A DNA stretch of 64,000 bases from Elusimicrobiota bacterium (GTDB lineage Bacteria > Elusimicrobiota > Elusimicrobia > Elusimicrobiales > UBA9959). Positions within the stretch are counted from its first letter, which is position 1, and the number at the start of each line of letters is the position of its first letter. Below, in pieces: positions 59,972 to 64,000 of this stretch. Position numbers and translations under genes: made by a program. The notes under the pieces are model-generated. The model did no database searches and was not told the origin of the DNA. It saw nothing but the letters and a program-made list of their open reading frames with translations. Where the stretch lies: positions 1 through 64,000 of the forward strand of contig DMXM01000039.1 in assembly GCA_003482905.1 (NCBI GenBank), written 5' to 3'.

Positions 59972-61021
59972 TCAGAGCGCCGGGACGCCGTCCGCGGCGC
60001 GGGGGCTCTCGGCGAAACCCGCGTCTATCTTATAATACGCGTAGGTGAGCTTGGCTACCCTGGTGATGAAATTCTTGGCGCTGGTATAATCCGGCACCTC
60101 CGAGGTAAGCACGGCCAGCACGAAGTCCCCGCGCGGGGAGAACACTATGCCCACGTCGTGGCAGGAGCGCCTGAGCAGGCCGGTCTTGTGGCCTATCTCC
60201 CAGCCCAGCGGCAGCCCGCGCCGCAGCCGGCTGCGGCTCTTGGTGTGCTTGAGCACGTCCAGCATGAACTCGCTGGCCTCGCGGTTCACCAGCTCCCCCT
60301 CGTAAATGCGCTCCATCAGCCCGGCCATCTCGCGCGCCGTGGTGTAATTCTCGTTCTTCACCCGGCCCGACGCCAGGCTCATGCCCTCCGGCGTGATATT
60401 GGTCTGCACCAGGCCGAGCTTCCTAAAAGAGTTCTCCAGGTAAGGCATGCCCACGTAGTCAATAAGCATCTTGGTGGCGGTATTGTCGCTTTCGGTTATC
60501 ATCTTGTAGATGATCTCCATCACGGAGAGGGAGGTGCCCTCGCGCACCCATTTCAGCGAACCTGAACCGCCCACCCGCCCCCTGTTCGTCAGCCTTATCT
60601 GGGTGTCCAGCGTTATGGCGCCAAGCTTTATTTTTTCAAAGACCGCGGCCATGATGGGCACTTTGATAAGGCTGGCCGAGGGGAAAAGCCCGGCGGCGTT
60701 GTACTCCCAGACACGGCCGGTCTGTATATCCTTGAGATAAATGCCCACCCGCCCGCGGTAGGCGCCGGACGTTTTTTCTATGCCCACCACCATCGCCTGC
60801 CACTCGGCTTCCGTTATGGGAGAGGCCACCGTCTTCCTCTCCTCTATCTTGGGGGCCAGCAGGAAGTTCAGGCTGGCTGCCCCGTAGTAAAGCGTGAAAC
60901 CGCAGCCCACCAGCAGCAGCGCCAGCAGGAACTTGCGCGCCAGGCCGCCAAAAACGCTCCGGGCCGGTTCTTTAACCGGCGCCGGGGCGCTGTGGCGGTG
61001 ATGTTCGTGACGCTGTTGCAA
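59972..61021 (-). CDS. Membrane-anchored serine hydrolase of the class A beta-lactamase fold
   Basis: This 349-residue protein has a His-rich N-terminal tail (MQQRHEHHRH), one membrane segment (about 30-55) and an external penicillin-recognising domain. Its motifs are PSASLIKVP (Ser-x-x-Lys), TESDNTAT (Ser-Asp-Asn) and GHKTGLL (Lys-Thr-Gly). The omega-loop Glu needed for beta-lactam deacylation is not evident (PEGMSLASGRVKNENYTTA), so a cell-wall or penicillin-binding role is more likely than antibiotic resistance. It starts with TTG, with GGAG upstream. It follows clpC by 24 bases on the same strand. Confidence 0.85.
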   Translation of the reverse strand: MQQRHEHHRHSAPAPVKEPARSVFGGLARKFLLALLLVGCGFTLYYGAASLNFLLAPKIEERKTVASPITEAEWQAMVVGIEKTSGAYRGRVGIYLKDIQTGRVWEYNAAGLFPSASLIKVPIMAAVFEKIKLGAITLDTQIRLTNRGRVGGSGSLKWVREGTSLSVMEIIYKMITESDNTATKMLIDYVGMPYLENSFRKLGLVQTNITPEGMSLASGRVKNENYTTAREMAGLMERIYEGELVNREASEFMLDVLKHTKSRSRLRRGLPLGWEIGHKTGLLRRSCHDVGIVFSPRGDFVLAVLTSEVPDYTSAKNFITRVAKLTYAYYKIDAGFAESPRAADGVPAL

Positions 61022-61045
61022 GCTGTAACTCCGGCGGCGGCGCTG

Positions 61046-63514
61046 TCAGATCTTCAGGTCCAGCGCTTCGCCTTCGCCCTTGTAATCCACTTTAAGAACG
61101 TCGCCCTGCTTCATCGTGCTGTTGAGGAGGAACTCCGACATCGGGTCCTCCAGGAGCTTCTGCACGGTGCGGATAAGCGGGCGGGCGCCGTAGTTGGGAT
61201 CGAAGCCCTTTTTGACCAGGAAGGTCTTGGCCGCCTGGGTGATGTCGAACTTGATGCCTTTGGCGTCCAGCTTTTTGGTGACCTTGGCCAGGCTGATCTC
61301 CAGGATCTTCCCGGTGTCCACCTCGGTAAGCGGGCGGAACACTATGACCTCGTCTATGCGGTTGATGAACTCCGGGTTGAAGACGCGTTTCACCTCGTCC
61401 ATCACGGTGTCCTTCATCTCGCGGTAATCCTTTTCTTTGTCGTCGGCGGGCATGAAGCCCAGCGTCTTGCCCTTCGATATCAGGCGGGCGCCGACGTTGG
61501 AGGTCATGATGAGAATGGTGTTCTTGAAGCTTACCTTGTGGCCCAGGCTGTCGGACAGAACGCCCTCGTCCATGATCTGCAGCAGGATATTGAATACGTC
61601 GGGGTGCGCCTTTTCTATTTCGTCGAGCACCACCACGCAGTAGGGTTTGCGGCGGACTATCTCGGTGAGCTTGCCGCCCTCCTCGTAACCGACATAGCCG
61701 GGGGGGGCGCCGATGAGGCGCGACACGGAGAACTTCTCCATGTACTCGGACATGTCTATGCGCACCATGGCTTCCTCGTTGCCGAACAGGAAGTCCGCCA
61801 GCACGCGCGCCAGCTCCGTCTTGCCCACGCCGGTGGGTCCGAGGAATATAAAATTACCGATGGGCCGCTTGGGGTCCTTCATGCCGGTGCGGCTGCGCTT
61901 GATGGCCTGGGAAACTATGGTGACGGCCTCATCCTGGCCGATAAGGCGCTTGTGGATCTCGCCTTCCATGTGCTGCAGCTTCTGGGTTTCGGTCTCGGTC
62001 ATGCGGGTGACCGGGATGCCGGTCCACTTGGAGGCTATGCCGGCTATATCTTCTTCCGTCACTTCCGGGAAAACCTTGTCGCGGCCTTCGCGCCATTTCT
62101 TGCGGGAATCCTCCAGGGCTTTCTTTAGCTCTTTCTCGCGGTCGCGGAGCTTCGCGGCCTTCTCGTATTCCTGGCCGTAGATGGCGGCGTTCTTTTCCTT
62201 GGCGGCCTCTTCTATCTCGGTCTCTTTTTCCTTGAATTCCGGGGGCGCCACGGACAGCTTCAGGCGGGCGCGGCTGCCGGCCTCGTCGAGCAGATCGATG
62301 GCCTTGTCGGGGAGCGCCCGGTCGGTGATATATTTATCCGACAGCTGGGCCGCGGCGAAGATAGCCGGGTCGGTATACTTGCACTTATGGTGGGACTCGT
62401 ATTTATCCTGCAGCCCCTTGAGTATCTCTATGGTCTCCGGGACGCTGGGCGGCTCCACTATCACCATCTGGAAGCGGCGCTCCAGGGCGGGGTCGTGCTC
62501 GATGTGCTTGCGGTACTCGTCGAAGGTGGTGGCGCCTATGCACTGCAGTTCGCCGCGCGCGAGGGCGGGTTTGAGCATGTTGGATGCGTCTATGGCTCCC
62601 TCGGCGGCGCCGGCGCCTATGACGGTGTGCAGCTCGTCGATGAACATGATGATATTATTCTTGGCCTTGCGGATCTCTTCGATGATGCCCTTGAGGCGCT
62701 GCTCGAATTCGCCGCGGTACTTGGTGCCGGCCACTATGGAGGCGAGGTCGAGCGAGAGCAGGCGCTTGCCTATGAGGGTGTCGGAGATCTCGCCGGCGGC
62801 TATCTTCTGGGCGAGGCCTTCCACTATGGCGGTCTTGCCTACGCCGGGCTCGCCCACCAGCACGGGGTTGTTCTTGGTGCGGCGGCCCAGCACCTGGATC
62901 AGGCGGTCCACTTCGTTAGCGCGGCCTATCACCGGGTCCAGCTTGCCGTCCCTGGCCATCTGGGTCAGGTCGCGGGCGAATTCGTCGAGGATGGGGGTTT
63001 TGGTCTTGCCTTTGGGGCCGGCGTGGGCGGCGTGGCTCTTGGGTGAGGGGGTTTCTTTGGGGGAATCTTTCTGTTCCATCTCGCCGAGAATGCTGAGGAC
63101 TTCCTCGCGGACGGTCTCGAGCTTGAGGCCCAGGTTCTCCAGCACGCGGGCGGCCACGCCCTCTTCTTCGCGGATGAGGCCGAGCAGGATATGCTCGGTG
63201 CCGATGTAGGAGTGGCTCATATGCTGGGCTTCTTCCACGGCGTATTCCAGCACTTTCTTGGCGCGCGGGGTGAAGGGGATCTCGCCCAGCAGCATCATGT
63301 TGTCGCCGGTGCCGACGATCTTCTCTATCTCGGCGCGCACTTTGCGCAGGTCTATGCCCAGGTTCTGGAACACCTGGCTGGCGACGCCTTCTGAAAGGGC
63401 GATGAGGCCCAGCAGGATATGCTCGGTGCCCACGTAGTCGTGGTTAAGGCGTTTGGCCTCCTCCTGCGCTATGAGTATGACGCGCTGCGCCCTGTCGGTA
63501 AATCTAGTTCCCAT
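61046..63514 (-). CDS. clpC: ATP-dependent Clp protease ATP-binding subunit ClpC
   Basis: This 822-residue AAA+ unfoldase has two N-terminal Clp repeats (DYVGTEHILLGLIAL and SYIGTEHILLGLIRE), a first AAA module with Walker A GEPGVGKTAI and IMFIDELHTVIGAG, a UVR-like middle segment (EYEKAAKLRDREKELKKAL), and a second module with GPTGVGKTEL and VVVLDEIEKAHPDVF. The middle segment is shorter than in ClpB, and the overall length and N-repeats match ClpC. It feeds substrates to ClpP. GGAGG precedes the ATG. Confidence 0.95.
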   Translation of the reverse strand: MGTRFTDRAQRVILIAQEEAKRLNHDYVGTEHILLGLIALSEGVASQVFQNLGIDLRKVRAEIEKIVGTGDNMMLLGEIPFTPRAKKVLEYAVEEAQHMSHSYIGTEHILLGLIREEEGVAARVLENLGLKLETVREEVLSILGEMEQKDSPKETPSPKSHAAHAGPKGKTKTPILDEFARDLTQMARDGKLDPVIGRANEVDRLIQVLGRRTKNNPVLVGEPGVGKTAIVEGLAQKIAAGEISDTLIGKRLLSLDLASIVAGTKYRGEFEQRLKGIIEEIRKAKNNIIMFIDELHTVIGAGAAEGAIDASNMLKPALARGELQCIGATTFDEYRKHIEHDPALERRFQMVIVEPPSVPETIEILKGLQDKYESHHKCKYTDPAIFAAAQLSDKYITDRALPDKAIDLLDEAGSRARLKLSVAPPEFKEKETEIEEAAKEKNAAIYGQEYEKAAKLRDREKELKKALEDSRKKWREGRDKVFPEVTEEDIAGIASKWTGIPVTRMTETETQKLQHMEGEIHKRLIGQDEAVTIVSQAIKRSRTGMKDPKRPIGNFIFLGPTGVGKTELARVLADFLFGNEEAMVRIDMSEYMEKFSVSRLIGAPPGYVGYEEGGKLTEIVRRKPYCVVVLDEIEKAHPDVFNILLQIMDEGVLSDSLGHKVSFKNTILIMTSNVGARLISKGKTLGFMPADDKEKDYREMKDTVMDEVKRVFNPEFINRIDEVIVFRPLTEVDTGKILEISLAKVTKKLDAKGIKFDITQAAKTFLVKKGFDPNYGARPLIRTVQKLLEDPMSEFLLNSTMKQGDVLKVDYKGEGEALDLKI

Positions 63515-63591
63515 TTAAGTTCCTCCGTAGTAGAAGCGAAAAATCGTTAAAACAAATAAATAACCTCGGCACCAGACCATGCCGGAACTAT

Positions 63592-63620
63592 ATTATGACA
63601 CAATGCCCGTAGGTTTTCAA
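63592..63620 (-). promoter_or_regulatory. clpC promoter (TTGAAA-N17-CATAAT)
   Basis: On the minus strand TTGAAA (63615-63620), 17 bases and CATAAT (63592-63597) lie about 80 bases upstream of clpC. A small palindrome GTAAC-AAT-GTTAC (63643-63655) just upstream may be a regulator site. No CIRCE element or CtsR box is recognised. Confidence 0.65.
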
Positions 63621-63713
63621 CTTTCACCAATACAATTATAAAGTAACAATGTTACATCCCTGCTTTCCGGGAGGAGACCGGCCTTGTATATAGGTCCGCA
63701 AGGTAGCCCAGTC

Positions 63714-63843
63714 GGGGGCGGCCAGGGGGTATACCCTGCGCACCCGGGAAGAGGGAACCCTTGCGTCGGTTCCCCCCGCCTTACTTTGATGGCGGGGCCC
63801 CCTTCCGCAACGGGTGCTCAGGGTATACCCCCTGGCCACCCCC
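63714..63843. repeat. 130-base long inverted repeat / hairpin element
   Basis: Arms 63714-63746 and 63811-63843 (33 bases each) pair at 31 of 33 positions, with a core GGCCAGGGGGTATACCCTG matched exactly. An inner stem CCCCGCC (63774-63780) pairs with GGCGGGG (63791-63797) around a 10-base loop. The short reading frames across it look fortuitous. It could be a miniature mobile element or a structured RNA; no target duplication was identified. Confidence 0.65.
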
Positions 63844-63938
63844 TCCGGTTTAGTTTGCGTAGAAAATAATATTGTTAGCTGGTTATAGAACGAGCGGAGC
63901 GGTGTCGCCGAATAGTTTGGAGGGGCCTGACGGGGGGG

Positions 63939-63986
63939 CCGGGTTAGCAAAACCGTCGTTGAGCCCGGCGCTTGCATAAGCGCGCC
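63939..63986 (-). repeat. Dispersed repeat, copy 2
   Basis: On the minus strand this stretch repeats the two blocks of the element at 44123-44168: GCTTATGCAAGC, 15 bases, then GGTTTTGCTAACCCGG. The spacer differs completely (GCCGGGCTCAACGAC). Here the first block is embedded in a stem CCCGGCGC / GCGCCGGG. The element may continue past the window edge. Confidence 0.65.
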
Positions 63987-64000
63987 GGGCGAATACCGAG

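Noticed and set aside
59972..61021. Antibiotic-resistance beta-lactamase
   Set aside because: The SxxK, SDN and KTG motifs are present, but the deacylating Glu of the omega loop is not evident and the protein is membrane anchored.
63636..63977. 113-residue minus-strand frame upstream of clpC
   Set aside because: It spans the long hairpin and dispersed repeat; similarity of its N-terminus to a frame at 44130 comes from the shared DNA repeat.

Overview
The window looks like one contiguous piece of a GC-rich bacterial chromosome with a Gram-negative type envelope. My best guess for the lineage is Elusimicrobiota or a close relative. This rests on the combination of a PorV/PorQ-family protein, a very large secreted protein with a FlgD-like C-terminal domain, FecR and beta-barrel proteins, and overall gene content. 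It is an inference: the partial 16S gene at the left edge is the piece that would settle it. No phage, insertion sequence, tRNA or CRISPR array was recognised.

Layout. 1-930 is the 5' part of a 16S rRNA gene leaving the window on the minus strand, driven by two near-consensus tandem promoters (about 1266-1521). 1781-4825 holds a secreted GH13 alpha-amylase and a POT-family peptide transporter. 4895-13697 (minus) is an envelope operon: a 1644-residue secreted repeat protein, a PorV-like protein, a beta-barrel and a FecR-domain protein. 14002-25405 carries prfC, a secreted hydrolase, a phospholipase D-like protein, an M20 peptidase, an active/inactive pair of M16 peptidases, a GT2 glycosyltransferase, a methyltransferase and a membrane GT39-like protein.

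25714-32851 is the most interesting block. AcpS, an acyl carrier protein, an FkbH-like enzyme, a radical SAM protein and a MaoC-like protein stand next to a divergent trio: an MBOAT acyltransferase, a 41-residue membrane microprotein (31648-31773) and a DltD-like SGNH protein. The microprotein ends in VIYQKF, which resembles the C-terminal acyl-shuttle tyrosine motif of DltX. I read the block as a Dlt-like system that exports an FkbH-derived acyl group (possibly glyceryl, possibly further modified) from ACP to a cell-surface polymer. No DltA-like D-alanine ligase is present.

32961-39309 carries rpmB and two tandem coiled-coil proteins of about 1000 residues each. 39508-43980 is a polyamine cluster (homospermidine synthase, type III ornithine decarboxylase, pyruvoyl arginine decarboxylase, agmatinase) plus a SWIB protein. 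44190-54509 holds glgB, rsmH, a 3-hydroxyacyl-CoA dehydrogenase-like protein, an unknown membrane protein, a Xer recombinase, the divergent recA/lexA pair and a ChaN-like protein. 54514-63514 (minus) holds a sialate O-acetylesterase, a YaeQ-like protein, an HExxH lipoprotein, a U32 peptidase, a beta-lactamase-fold serine hydrolase and clpC.

Several plus-strand genes (rpmB, arginine decarboxylase, lexA, the ChaN-like gene, perhaps prfC and rsmH) have a -10 hexamer placed so that transcription should start at or within a few bases of the ATG, which suggests frequent leaderless mRNAs.
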